Origin: Phoma sp. XZ068
Taxonomy: Eukaryota; Ascomycota; Dothideomycetes; Pleosporales; Didymellaceae
DNA: 64,000 nt
NCBI GenBank assembly: GCA_004835665.1
Contig: RBKR01000012.1
Span: 248,001-312,000, forward strand
Direction of reading: 5' to 3'
The position numbers and the translations under genes were made by a program. This document shows positions 43,850 through 54,932 of the stretch, piece after piece; the first letter of the stretch is position 1, and every line of letters begins with the position of its first letter. The notes under the pieces are model-generated. The model was not told the DNA's origin and searched no databases. It worked only from the letters and a program-made list of their open reading frames with translations.

Positions 43850-46446
43850 TCAGAACGTTTGCAGTTGCGGCGGTATGAAGAGCTGGTGGCTCTGGTGGAT
43901 CATCTCCTCGATCTTGCTCGTTTCGTTCATCTCGAAATCGTGCATGAGCTGCACCTGTTGCTGCTGGTTGAGACCGTTGGATTTGCCGTCCTGGCTCCAG
44001 CCTGGGTTGAGGTAGTCAGCCATCTCGTAACCCTGGTTCGCCGAGTAGTATTGATTGTAGATGGGTGACGTGAGGGTCAACGTCGCTGAGTTGTATGGAT
44101 CTTGCTGGGGCATCGAGAACGTCGGGTTCCATTGTGGCAGCTCAGCGAAGGTTGTGGGAAGCGGGGCGAATTGGGTGGTGGGCGGATGGCTGAACATTGG
44201 CACGTTTGCATCAATTGATGTCTTCGAGCTCGGATTGTAGTGTTGCTGCGGCTGCTGGGGTGGCTGTAATGACGTGTGCTGACTCGACGGTGAGGTCGCA
44301 AAGTTGGAAGAATTGGCTCGCACATGTTCGTGGCCGAAAAGCGGTTGCTGTCCCTGATGCGATAAATAACCAAACGGTGGCTGTACGTGCTCCGAGGGCG
44401 TGCTCACCGATGCGGTGGACGCGGTTGCAGGGCTCGTTGTCCGAGATCTGTTGATGCCATCCACAATACTGCCTGAGACGACTGAAGCGCAGTCGGATGG
44501 CGAGTTGGCCGTAATGGGCACGTCACCGTCCTTGTTGTAAATTTCCATGCAGGCCGCAATGAGATTTTGATACAGATCCCTGGCGGACGCAACACCGGGC
44601 CATCTATCAGAAGCAAGCCTGATGGATTCCATTGCCACGTTCAGGTGTCCCTCGACTTCTTCCCGGCTGTGTAGGCGGCGTACTTCCTGGTAGGACAAGG
44701 TCCAGAGCATGGTATTGATGCACATGAAGATGGATTGTACGAAGATCCACGTAACGTCGACGGATTTGGTGTCAATCTGCCTCTTGCTCATGTAGATGTT
44801 GTACTGGCAGGCGTCGTAGCAGCGTATGGCAGCCTGTAGCGACGGTCTCGGTACCTGTGGTGACGGACGGTAGACGAAGACGATCATGGTGTTGTAGCGG
44901 CCAATAAACCTGAGATGTTTAGCAGGTTGGTATTGACAAGGAATGCATACTTACCAGACTTTGTTCAAACCTGAACCGCCGTCCATTTCAGGACTTGCAT
45001 CGCGCCAGGCCTCGAGTTTGCCCAGTATTTCTGCGAACCACGGGTGTTGGTCGTCTTTTGGCTCGTCGGTCTTTCTCTGGTACAACTTTTTCCGAATCTC
45101 CAGCTGCAACAGTCTCATCTTGTAAAAGTGAATGCCGATCCACTTCTTGAGAGAGGCTTGTGGCGCAGGCTTGATGCCGTCTCTGGATATGTAGATATCG
45201 TCGACGAGCTCGGAGAAGTTGACGTCGATGTGTTCGCGTCGTGCAGCAAAGTGGGCTGGCCTTCCTAAACTGTGTGAAAGTCCATAATCCATGGTGAGTA
45301 AGCTCCAGAATAGGCGTCGGCGCATATCCACCTCGAGCGGATCTGCGGGCCGGCCACCGGGCCCTCGCGTGACTGTCTTCTCCTCGTGAAGTCCCAACGC
45401 TTGGCACAAGCGCATACCGAGACCGATGATGTAGTAGACGGCCGTTCTCGTAGGGGTCAGGAGCGAGTATCCGGCTACGAGGCCAAAGCATTGCAGGGTT
45501 TTGAGGTTCATTGGCTTGATGGCAGCTTCGAAGTACTTCAAGGCGGCGAGATAGTAGCTGTCGGCCAGACCGGCGTACTGGGTGTCCATCTTTTGCAGGC
45601 TGATGGCGATGACCATGCGCAGGCAGTAGTTCTGAAAGGGGTCGGTGGAGCCGTTGTATACTTCTTCGACGTCCTGGGTGAAGGTTGGCTCGTGGAAGAT
45701 GGGGTACATGGGGTGTACTGGGGTTGTTAGTGGATGTAAGACGATGTAGCTTGGGAATGCAGATGTACATGCCTTTGCAGTAGAACAGCTCGACGAGCAG
45801 ATTGGTGAGATCTCGATTGGGCAGCTCTTCGGCGGCAACGTCGCTGACGAGGGGGTAGACTTTGGAGGTTGGGCGCTCGTCTTCCTGCTCAAAGGTGGCC
45901 TTGATCGACTGCTGGCGTGCGTGGGAGACAATCTCGGATATGGTCTGCGACTCGGTGAACTGCTTTGCGAGCTGCATCACCAGCCTCGTGATTGTGACGC
46001 CGCTCGAGGGCCCCAGGAACTTGGACTCGTCCGTGTCCTGGACGCGCACTGCGGCAGCGCCGCGCATGACGTCCTCGGCGTCGGGCTCGACATCGTCGCG
46101 TTCGAGGTCCGCGAGCTGCTTCTCGAGGTCGCGCACCTTGTGCTGCAGGTGCACGACGTAGTTGCGGGGGATCTTGCGGGCCTTGGCGGGGTCGTAGTAC
46201 TCGCAGTGCGAGTTGGTGCGCTCGCAGGGCCCGCATCGGGGCAGTCCTGGGTCACATCGTGTCTTGCGCTGCACGGCGAAGTCAGTCGCAGCTCAAACAA
46301 AGAACACGGCCGTTGCGCGGGCCAGGGGCTCTCACCGTCCGGCATCTGCAGCACGCAGTCAATGTGTGCGCAATCCTGCCGCTCTGCACGCCGCTCGCGC
46401 CGTCGGCATCCTCTGTCTTCACTTTCGCCGCCTGTGCAGCGTCCAT
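43850..46446 (-). CDS. Zn2Cys6 transcription factor with fungal trans domain and a GC-AG intron
   Basis: Four exons (46446-46336, 46268-45773, 45717-44955, 44909-43850) give about 809 residues. The zinc cluster is split by intron 1: C32, C35, C42, C49, C52 and C59 in C-x2-C-x6-C-x6-C-x2-C-x6-C spacing. A coiled-coil dimerisation segment follows (HLQHKVRDLEKQLADLE). The fungal trans domain spans roughly residues 190-470 (VHPMYPIFHEPTF, GLGMRLCQALGLHEE, RRRLFWSLLTMDYGLS). The C-terminal ~250 residues are Gln/Pro/Ser-rich, likely activating. Intron 2 starts GCATGT rather than GT: only this donor keeps phase and gives FYCKVHPMYPIF. It is transcribed divergently from the next Zn2Cys6 gene. Targets unknown. 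Confidence 0.87.
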
Positions 46447-47513
46447 GGTTTGGCGGTGCCCTCAGTTGGCGGGGGTGACGTGCTGCTGGTCTATAAGGCT
46501 CGGCTGCTGGGGTGGGGAGATCGGCATGCACGTCCATTACAGGAGGCGTAGAGCAAGGGCGCCAGTGGTGACGGCTTGAGGTAGTGACGGCTGGGTGATG
46601 GCTTTGGGGCAGCAGTGGGCGTCGAGGCCTGGCAGCAGTGGGCGTCGAGGCCTGGCAGCACACAGCGAGGGCACCGAGCCTGCGGCACGTCCCAGCAAAT
46701 GCAGCGGCCGGTCGGAATACCAGCGCGAGTGTTTCGACGTCCAAGACGTCTGCGCGTCCCTAGGCTAGGCTTTGGCTTTCACGAGGAAAACGCCACTGCG
46801 CGCCAATCAGGCCGTGCGATAAAGAGGGCGGGAATAGTCACGGAGCTGCTGGCGCTGGCGTAGGCGTAGCTCTGGTCATGACAGGCCGAGACTGCAGCTA
46901 GGTGCGCTCCTCGTTCGCAGCCGAGGGCGCGGGCAGCCGCGTTGATAGGCCGCTGCGCACATTGGCATTCGTCCGAGCATGCCTGCCCGGGCCACTAGTC
47001 CTCTGGACTATACTGTACACTCTGTGCCTGCACTCCCGTCTGCCAGCCTATCTCGATCCAGCACTGCTGCTGCGCTGAATCCTGACGTGCTTTCTCTGCA
47101 CCGCGGCGGGGCTGTCCGCCGTTCATCGCGCCTTCCCAGGGTCCAGAAGCTCCGCGGACCGTTCACACGCGCATCCGCCAACCTCGGGAGCGCCACCCGT
47201 TGCTGCTCAACATCTCGCAAACGGTCCACCACGCTGACAGCACAGCTGAGAGGAAATACGTTGCGCCCTTGCCTGCATCCGCGGACCTCCCCTGCGGCCT
47301 CCCACGCTATTCCTCCAGCGTCTGCACCACCGAGCAGGTAAGTGCTTCCCATTCTATCAGCCATGCGCCCCAGCCTGAGACAGCTGATGCCCCTCGCGTT
47401 CTGCTGCTGGCCTGATTATTTGTGCGACAACCCCAGCTCTTCTCCATGTGTAGATCCCGCTTTTCCAGAAGCCCACATACCACGTGGTTGCTGGATGGCC
47501 CATCATAATCATC
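46447..47513. promoter_or_regulatory. Shared upstream region of two divergent Zn2Cys6 regulators
   Basis: 1,067 GC-rich bases between the two ATGs. A strong donor (cgagcag/gtaagtg at 47338) and later AG sites suggest a 5'-UTR intron for the plus-strand gene. The plus-strand ORF at 46979-47341 is Ser/Pro/Arg-rich and more likely leader sequence than protein. A 23-bp tandem repeat lies at 46608-46660. Confidence 0.5.
46608..46660. repeat. 23-bp tandem repeat, 2.3 copies
   Basis: Two perfect adjacent copies of ggcagcagtgggcgtcgagg followed by cct (46608-46630 and 46631-46653), then a partial third (ggcagca). They lie about 160-215 bases upstream of the minus-strand regulator's start codon, inside the shared promoter. 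Confidence 0.8.
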
Positions 47514-50050
47514 ATGTCCAACGAAGCTTACCCGTCTGTTGAAGGCAACGACCTCATGGTCCTGGAGACACCACTTCTCCGAGTGAGCCGGCCTGTGGCT
47601 GCATGCTCGCGCTGTCGAGCAGCCAAGGTCAAGTGCGACGGCAAGCTGCCAGCCTGCACGGCATGTGAAAAGTCGAACCGTGCTTCAGAATGCTCCAGCA
47701 CAAACGACCAGTTTGCAAGAGGCAAGGAACGGAGCTATGTGGCCACGCTCGAAGCACGCGTCGAGCGGCTGGAGAAGAAGATTGCAGAGTCAAGAAATAG
47801 GAGGAAGTCGTCGACCGTCTTGATGCTGGATTCGTCTGAGAATTCCACGCCCCGCAGGACGTCAGTCGACACCCTGAAAGCACCAAGACCCATCAGCAAG
47901 CGTGCAGCCCGGCGTAAGGAAGCCTCGCAGATCGATGAGCTGGTCTCGGATTTTGGTCTTCTGTAAGTGAACCGCAGCAGTTCTCGACCACTGCTGACTT
48001 CTCAGCGCCGTCAATGCCACAGCGAGAGACTTCTACGGTTTTACTACCGAGATGTCATATGCTAGACTGATCTTGTCAGCTGCTGCCAAGGAAGCTCTAC
48101 CAACCGGGCTACACAAGGCTCTGCCCGCAAAGTATGCTGCAACACCACTCATACAGCACTTCCTGAACAACATCTTCACTCTCATCCCAGTTTTCGAAGA
48201 GGCTGCCCTGTATGCCTCGATAGATGCCGTCTACCAGCAGCGTGATGTCGCAACTCCATGGGACCGGTGGATCGTACGCATGGTTCTGGCCATTGCCTGT
48301 ATATCGCAGTCTGAGCAGCGAGGTGACACTCACTACTCGGACGCAGTCGGCCACGTCAACGCTGCTCTTGAAAATGCCGAAGATGTGCTGCATCCTGGCT
48401 ACGTCACGAGCATCCAGGCCCTGGTCTTGTTCACCATATACGCTGCTATGGATCCCCATCACTTCGACAGCTGGACTCTCATTGGCGCAGCTTCGAGAGC
48501 CATGGTCGATCTTGGTATTCATCAAGATCCTTCTAGGAACGTTGCAATGGCGAAAGGCAAGCTCGAGGTGCGACGGCGAGTGTACTGGTGTGTGTACTCA
48601 ATCGATCGGTATGTAACATATTCTTCAACACTGATCCTCCTCTAATGACTCCAGATCAACATCTCTTGTCCAGACCAGATCGTTCTCCTTTTCAGACGAA
48701 GCAACCAATGTGTCTTTTCCCTTCCACAATGCTGCTACGTCACCAAGGTACTCCTCGCCCCAAGCTGTGGTTTTCCTGCAGAACTTCGATACCGCACTTG
48801 ATTTGTTCAGGCTTCGTGAGATTCAGTCCGAGTGGTACATGGATCTGTTCCAGTCTGGACGCGAACCTTGGTCAGAAGCATATCCCTACATCTGGAAGCA
48901 ATATGCAAGGATGACGGAGTGGTTCAACGACATACCACAAAGCACACTACCAGCGTTCAAGGCTGGATTTGAGCTAGAGTTACTCTACAGCTACGTCTAC
49001 ATCCTGTCGCCAAGCCCACGCATTCCTCATATCGACGAATATGCCCAACGACTGATCTTCGAGCATTGCATCTCGTACTCTATCAACCTGTTCGCCATAC
49101 TCAACAAGCCGTCAACAAGCACAAAGCCTCCAGTCACTTTCTACGACGCTATGCGGGCGTATATGACTGGCAGGCAGTTTGTTGATGTGCTCTCACGCAA
49201 TCTAGAAAACATCCTCAATCCAATCCCACCCTCTCCTCCAAAAATGGCAACTCCGTCCATGTCCTCTGACGACCCGCTCGCTCCTCCTGCGCAGATTGGG
49301 CCGCCACCATTCCCTACTCCACAACTACCGGAAGGACAGACTACGCCACTTGACCCGACCATGCGCGCCATCAACGCCCTCAACGATTTCACGCAGATTC
49401 TTTCAAGCTTTGGTCTTCGCTTCGGCTTCACCCATTGGCGAGATCGCTTCCAGAGAGAATCAGCGGCACTATCAGCGCAGCTCTACCAACGCAAGTCGAC
49501 GTCGCCGCACACGTCTCCCCCACACATGGGAACAGCCTACCCTCCCCAATGGGTGCCCATGCCGTCCGTGTCACCACATACGACTGGGATGATGTACCCT
49601 GGCCCGACCACACCGCCGTCATTGTTCCCGGGCCAGACCAGCCCCTTTTCAGGGTCCATGTCCTACACAGGCAATCCGTTTGACGCAGCGTCGCAGAGTC
49701 CTTTCCAGCAGACGCAGCCTTACGACAATTCGCCTCAGCAGCACTCGCACATGTACGCAACGCCCTCTCCTCAGCCAATTCCTGAAATGCCACCGCCGAC
49801 AGACGGGAAGCGTCGAGCCATGATTTATGGCCCCGGTATACCTCGGCAACACTCAGGAAGCCAGAGTCAGGAAAATGGTGTTGCACACTCGCACACATCT
49901 CAAGACGGCACGCATTGGCCCCATGCAGGGCATGCACAACATCAACATCAAACGCCCAGCCAGGTCGACAACACCTGGGCACAGGGCACGACTCATGATA
50001 GCGGAGCAGTGCAATGGAACCAAGGCGCCGGTCACGGAAACTGGGGGTGA
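47514..50050 (+). CDS. Zn2Cys6 transcription factor with fungal trans domain
   Basis: Three exons (47514-47962, 48006-48608, 48655-50050) give about 815 residues. The zinc cluster has C31, C34, C41, C48, C51 and C60; the last loop is longer (C-x8-C) than the usual C-x6-C. A coiled coil follows (YVATLEARVERLEKKIAE). The fungal trans domain spans about residues 180-460 (FLNNIFTLIPVFEEAAL, RRRVYWCVYSIDRS, FLQNFDTALDLFRLREI). The C-terminal ~300 residues are Pro/Ser/Gln/His/Met-rich, likely an activation region. The ATG at 47514 (MSNEAYPSVEG) is the first in frame; the upstream GTG codon is not used. Phases 2/1 hold at both introns (43 and 46 nt). It shares its promoter region with the minus-strand regulator. 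Confidence 0.88.
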
Positions 50051-50397
50051 AAGGTCTACAGGATGCAATTTACACTCCACTCGAGTCATGCCGCGAGCCT
50101 CAACAGCAAATCTTCACCGTCGTGAGCCGTTAGGCGGTACCTGCAGCCCTCATACGATGGAGGCCACGCACCCGACTCGCGCCCACGCTACGCAGCGTGC
50201 CGATCGCTGTCCGGCCATCTGTCATGGTATCCCCCGCATATCAGGCGTGTTCTAGATCTGTGGAGGTGGACGAAATTTTGTCCAAAGGGCGAGCCCGCGC
50301 TAGCTCCGCGCTAGATGGCGCTAAAAGGCTTATCTCGAGCACAACGCGGGCAACGCCCGGCAGTCGATGCAAGCGGAAGGGAAAGGAAGGAGTAGTG

Positions 50398-50560
50398 CCG
50401 TATTACGCCGGGTACTGGTGCCGTTTTAATCGGGGATTATTTTACGTAGCAGCGGTAGAAGTGGTCTGTGAGAGTGGGTGCGTGTGGTAGATCTGATCTC
50501 GACCCTATCGAATGTCACTGTTATCGAGTAATTCCACGCGCACGGCTCCAACACACTGCA
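50398..50560. repeat. Diverged direct repeat, copy 1
   Basis: Shares with copy 2 the ordered blocks ccgta-ta, ggttac/ggtactgg, aatc-g-gatt, attttac/g-tag-agcggtag, gaat-tcactg-t-tcgagta and cgcgcac. Differences are mostly transitions. Copy 1 has about 45 extra bases in the middle. Confidence 0.5.
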
Positions 50561-50652
50561 CGGTGTGAATCCAGGGCGCTCGGCAATGTCAAAGGTTGAT
50601 CTCAAGCATACCACGCAAAGTGAATCTGCCGGCTTGCAATGCGGTTGTAATT

Positions 50653-50765
50653 CCGTACTATGTAGGTTACGGGCGGCACTTCAATCAGTGATTCATTTTG
50701 CATAGTAGCGGTAGTTATCTTGAATCTCACTGTCACCGAGTATTTGCGCGCACACTCACACTGCA
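50653..50765. repeat. Diverged direct repeat, copy 2
   Basis: Partner of copy 1, about 255 bases downstream in the same orientation. No inverted termini or target-site duplication could be defined by eye, so the element class is unknown. Confidence 0.5.
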
Positions 50766-52286
50766 ACCTTCTTCATTTCACTACAAGGATTGGCAGGAGT
50801 GTGTGGTTGAAGTTGCAGGCGTGGAACACTTGAGATTTAACTGCTGGAAGGAACTGAAATACCGTGTTGAACTGAGACGTCTGAGTCTTAGTCTGAGTCT
50901 GGTACAGTACAATAAACAAAAGTCAAGCATTCAGGCATGTGGAACGGGGTGCTACTCCCAAAGGATGACAGAAGAAGAGAAGGAGCAGAACTAGTAGCAA
51001 AACCGTCCTAGTTTATATTTAACCCGTGCTTACCTTGAATCGAATCAATTCAGTACGTGACTTGACAAGTTATACAGCACACTAAATAGGCACGCACGCG
51101 AGGGAGAAAATATGGGAATGGAACACGTATTAGATCGAATTAATGCGAAGAGAAGCCTGATAGCTAAATATGATAGTTTATAAAAAGCTTCTTTCTTGAA
51201 GTAGTAGGTACCTTGAATTAAGCAAGGCGATTAAATATACTTGTATAGAGTATGTTATTATAGTATAGCATATATAATATATCTAGAGTCCAAGGAAGTA
51301 GGAATATAGAAAGAGGGAGAGGAAGGGAAAACACAGGGAAAGAACTAAGGAATATATATATTTATAGCACACGCTCTTTAACTATCTTCTCCGCACTTTT
51401 CTTCCTTGTCACACTACACAATGCCGAAAACCCTTACCCTCGAACCTAGCACTCAATCCAACAGGGATTCTTGCAGCTACTTAAGGCCTACTCTGCTCTA
51501 CAATATTGCAGATGCTTCATCGTCGGCGCTACATAATTAATACTTCACAGCAAGTGCATTATCGCTTTTATAGATTCTCTTCCGTATTGGTGCACAAAGG
51601 GCTAACTAGATGTAGACATACAATTCAAGATAAAGAGATTTGGAACCAGTACACAGCAACCCTAGAAAGTTGACAGATATTATGTAGATAGTAGATAGTA
51701 GCTGGAATCAAGCGAGCGCTGGCCGTGACGGCGACTATTCGCAGTTTGCAAGGCTTTGGGGGTTTGGTGTCGAGAGGGGGGATATGGGGGGTGTTGCGTA
51801 TTTAGAGCGTGGTGCGGGCAGGGGGTAAATTCTACTGTGGGTGAGAGAAAGTGTGTGGACTCGCTTCTACGCAATTTGGGGGGGTATATATACACAGCAC
51901 GCAAAATAGAGATCAAAACTGCATCTCTCGTCTGTAGTTATAATCTGCATACGACGTTATTCATATGCTAACTTTACCCTCATATTCATCCTAATGTTAT
52001 CCTCGGTTTATCTCACGTATGTATAGACTTGTTTCGTCTAGTAGAAAAGCGGGGATGATGGATTGGATTGGAATGTGAATGTGTTGTGTTTGTACTGTGT
52101 AATTCATTGCTCGCTCGCTGGATGCTATGATCATCTCATCTCGTCTCTTCTTCTGCTTGGCCGTTGTGCTATCTCCTCGTTCTCATGTCACTAAACCCAA
52201 CTAACATCTCTCCTCTCCTCTCCCTCTCTCATGCTGTGGAATAGATATCTCATCTCTTCGTAGACATCTCATCGGCACACCTCCGC

Positions 52287-54932
52287 TTACGGATTCGCAA
52301 GCGCAAGACACGCATCAACCGCCAACCCAACCCTATCATCATTAGCACTGCACTCACTCACGAACCCCACGACTGGAGTACGGTGGAATACATACCTCCC
52401 CTCCTTCTCCCTAACAACATCCTCAATAACATCGCGATCCAGCTGCGGAAACATACCCGTCAGCGTCTCCACAACCACAGCCTGCTCTTGCAACTGAATG
52501 CGGCGCGCCTGCTCCGCCTCGGCACTCGCTTGTCGAGCCGCCGCGTCATCCGCGGAGAAGCGGTCGCGCTGGCGGCGCTCTTCGGACGAGACGTGCGGCG
52601 GGAGCGAGGCCTTTTCGGTGAGTGGTTGGGGCGCGGCGCCGGGAAAGCGGTCGTGGCCGGGGAGTTGGGTGTGGTTTGCGTTTGGGGCGAGGGGGGTGGA
52701 ACTGCTTCGTTGGGGGGATGCGGAGGAGGCGTGGGAGTCGGAGTCGCTGAAGATGCGGCCGATGGTGCTGAGGGGGCGTTGGATGGTGCGGAGGAGGCCG
52801 GCAACGGCGGCGTTTTCTTCCTCGGGAGAGTCCTGCGGTTCGGGCTTGTCTCTGTTGCGGAGCGAGGTAGAGCGGCGCGGGCCTGCGGTTTGCGCTTCCA
52901 TCGAGTTCCGCGTGATGACTTCGGGGCGCGAGGGCGAGCTCTTCTCGCTGATGTGGTGGTAGTGCGGGGACGGCATGCGGCGGTGGTTGGGGGTTGAGGG
53001 GTGGAGGTGTGCCGGCCCGGCAGCTGATTCTGGATGGATTTCTGCAGGCTCTGGGGCGTGTTTCTCTGCGATGGCGCTGACGGCAGCTTCGACGTTTTTG
53101 TCAAACTCCTCATCCGTCACGGTGAGGGATGTCTTATCGAGGCCTTCGATAAACTGCACGGCGCCCATGAGGGAGGAGATGTAGTAGCCAGCTTCGCCGC
53201 CGAGTTTGTCCTGGTTCCGGAAGCGGAGGATGTACTGCACGTTGCTGACGAGGTGGTCTGGGTTTGCCTGAAGGACAGTGTAGATGAGCAGTGGTACGAA
53301 GGCGTCGGCGGACTGGTCTGATTTTGACGTCCGCAAGAAGCCGAAGATGACTTTGCAGCAGTTGAGGATGCAAATGATTTTGTCGCGGGGCGCGCGGTAG
53401 GTTTTGATCTTCAGCAGTTCTTGTTGTGCGAGGGCGAGGAACTTCCGCCCCTTCTCGCCGACGTCCTTGATGTCGAGATGCTCTTCACGGACCCACTTGT
53501 AGATGCGAACCTTCTGTGCGAGCACCTCGTCGCGCTCGACATCCTCCTGATGCTGGCCTCGTCGTCCAGGACCGGGGGGTTCTTGGCGCCGCCGGCCTTT
53601 CCGCGGTGATGATGGCTCTGGGGGTGGGATTGCTGGGGAGAAGGTCTGGTTGTACAGCCTGTTCATGACCAGCTTCTCCATGCCTTCTCGCGCGTTGTCG
53701 AACTCGGCGTCGGAGACAGTCCGCCAGACTTCGCACTGTGCCATCTTCTTGCTAATGAACTCGAGGAAGTCGCCGATGATTTTGACTTGCTCGTGGACCA
53801 TCCACTGCTTCTTGCCAAACTCGAGCAGGAACGAGCGCAGGAACTTGGCGACGGGGTCGGCGGTTCGGTGGCGCAGTTGCTCGAGGAAGCGGTGGAAGTC
53901 GAAGGGCAGGTCTGGCTCGGGTGCAGGCGCGGGCTGTGCGGGTTTGTACTGCGGGGCGTGTGCGCTGGGAGAGGTGGGCTCGACGAAGGAGGTGTTGGTG
54001 CCGACTCGATACAATGACGAGGTCCTCGGTGGGGGTGATTGGAGGGAGTGTACAGAAGCTGCATCGTCAGTCGGCGTGGGCAGGGGCTTGTCGACGGGCA
54101 CGAGACTGGAGCGGCGCGGGGGGAAGGCGGGCGACTCGAGCAGTGGACCTGCAAGCTCGAGGCGGGGCGACATGATCTCGTCTGCACCGGGCCCGCCGCT
54201 GCCGTGCTCGAACTGCTCCATGATGCTCTGGATCTCGGACTGGTCGTCGGTGGCAGCATCTTCAGCACCGTCCAGCTTGGACAGCTTCGAGGTGTAGTCG
54301 GCGGCGGCAGCATCCTCCGAGTTCCTCCCGCTCTTCTCCTGCTGCGAGAGTGGTGACGTCGACCGGCTGGGGCCGTTGCTCGTCGCCAGGTACTTGTCGT
54401 CCTTGGGCGGCGGGGGCGGCGGCGACGGCGAGCGGACGGGCGCCTTGCCGGCTGCCTTCTCTGTGGGCGTGGGCGTGGGCGTGGGCGTGGGCGTGGGGGC
54501 TCGAGGGGGCGTCGACTCGAGGGCCATTTCCTGCGTCTTGGCCGTGAGCTGCTCGACGAGCTCCGCAGAGGTTGGCTTGGGTGGCTCGGGCGTCTCTGCA
54601 GGGGCTGTCTGTGTGGTGGTGTCCTGTGATGTGTCCCGTGGTGTGTCCTGTGGTGTGTCCTGTGGTGTGTCCTGCACTTTCTCTACTGGCTTGACGTCCT
54701 CGGTCGTGCCCTCATCCACCAACTTCTCCAGTCGACCCTCTGCAGGCTGCCCCGCCTTCTCGCCGCCATCGTGCTGGGACGTGTCCGTGCCAGGCTGCCC
54801 GACGTCCCCTGCCACAGCTCCAGCTGCGGCCTTCACGCTCTCTGCCGGCCCCGTGAGTGCATCGTTCGGCGGCTCGTCATGTGGCGTGTCGTGGGTTGTG
54901 GCGGGTTGCGGAGCGGCGTTCGGGGGAGACAT
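52287..54932 (-). CDS. VPS9: Vps9-type Rab5 guanine nucleotide exchange factor (VPS9 + CUE)
   Basis: Two exons (54932-52396 and 52332-52287) give about 860 residues, longer than yeast Vps9 (451) because of a ~330-residue disordered N-terminus with DTPQ repeats, a TPTPTPT run and PPPPPP. The helical bundle plus VPS9 domain follow (roughly residues 340-620): FHRFLEQLRHRTADPVAKFL, then DAFVPLLIYTVLQANPDHL and NVQYILRFRNQDKLGGEAGYYISSL, the canonical GEF core. A Ser/Pro linker leads to a C-terminal CUE domain (VVETLTGMFPQLDRDVIEDV). The 63-nt intron falls within CUE: spliced, it reads EGRVGLAVDACLALAN, the expected helix 3. It activates Vps21/Rab5 on endosomes and binds ubiquitin. Divergent from the ASNSD1-like gene. 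Confidence 0.93.
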   Translation of the reverse strand: MSPPNAAPQPATTHDTPHDEPPNDALTGPAESVKAAAGAVAGDVGQPGTDTSQHDGGEKAGQPAEGRLEKLVDEGTTEDVKPVEKVQDTPQDTPQDTPRDTSQDTTTQTAPAETPEPPKPTSAELVEQLTAKTQEMALESTPPRAPTPTPTPTPTPTEKAAGKAPVRSPSPPPPPPKDDKYLATSNGPSRSTSPLSQQEKSGRNSEDAAAADYTSKLSKLDGAEDAATDDQSEIQSIMEQFEHGSGGPGADEIMSPRLELAGPLLESPAFPPRRSSLVPVDKPLPTPTDDAASVHSLQSPPPRTSSLYRVGTNTSFVEPTSPSAHAPQYKPAQPAPAPEPDLPFDFHRFLEQLRHRTADPVAKFLRSFLLEFGKKQWMVHEQVKIIGDFLEFISKKMAQCEVWRTVSDAEFDNAREGMEKLVMNRLYNQTFSPAIPPPEPSSPRKGRRRQEPPGPGRRGQHQEDVERDEVLAQKVRIYKWVREEHLDIKDVGEKGRKFLALAQQELLKIKTYRAPRDKIICILNCCKVIFGFLRTSKSDQSADAFVPLLIYTVLQANPDHLVSNVQYILRFRNQDKLGGEAGYYISSLMGAVQFIEGLDKTSLTVTDEEFDKNVEAAVSAIAEKHAPEPAEIHPESAAGPAHLHPSTPNHRRMPSPHYHHISEKSSPSRPEVITRNSMEAQTAGPRRSTSLRNRDKPEPQDSPEEENAAVAGLLRTIQRPLSTIGRIFSDSDSHASSASPQRSSSTPLAPNANHTQLPGHDRFPGAAPQPLTEKASLPPHVSSEERRQRDRFSADDAAARQASAEAEQARRIQLQEQAVVVETLTGMFPQLDRDVIEDVVREKEGRYVFHRTPVVGFVSECSANDDRVGLAVDACLALANP

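Larger units (their letters stand above)
50051..52286. other. 2.2 kb gene-free region with repeats and an AT-rich stretch
   Basis: Contains a diverged direct repeat pair (listed separately). From about 51000 to 51680 the DNA is AT-rich (tatataatatatc, atatatatatttatag) and stop-dense in all frames, resembling RIP-altered DNA or a long 3' flank. No protein-coding potential or RNA gene recognised. Confidence 0.45.

Noticed and set aside
46979..47341. Plus-strand ORF of 120 codons in the shared regulator promoter
   Set aside because: Pro/Ser/Arg composition of GC-rich non-coding DNA. It ends beside a strong splice donor, so it is better explained as 5' leader with an intron.
53650..54297. Long ORFs on both strands across the VPS9 gene
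   Set aside because: GC-rich codon bias of VPS9 leaves other frames open. Only the VPS9/CUE frame has domain content.
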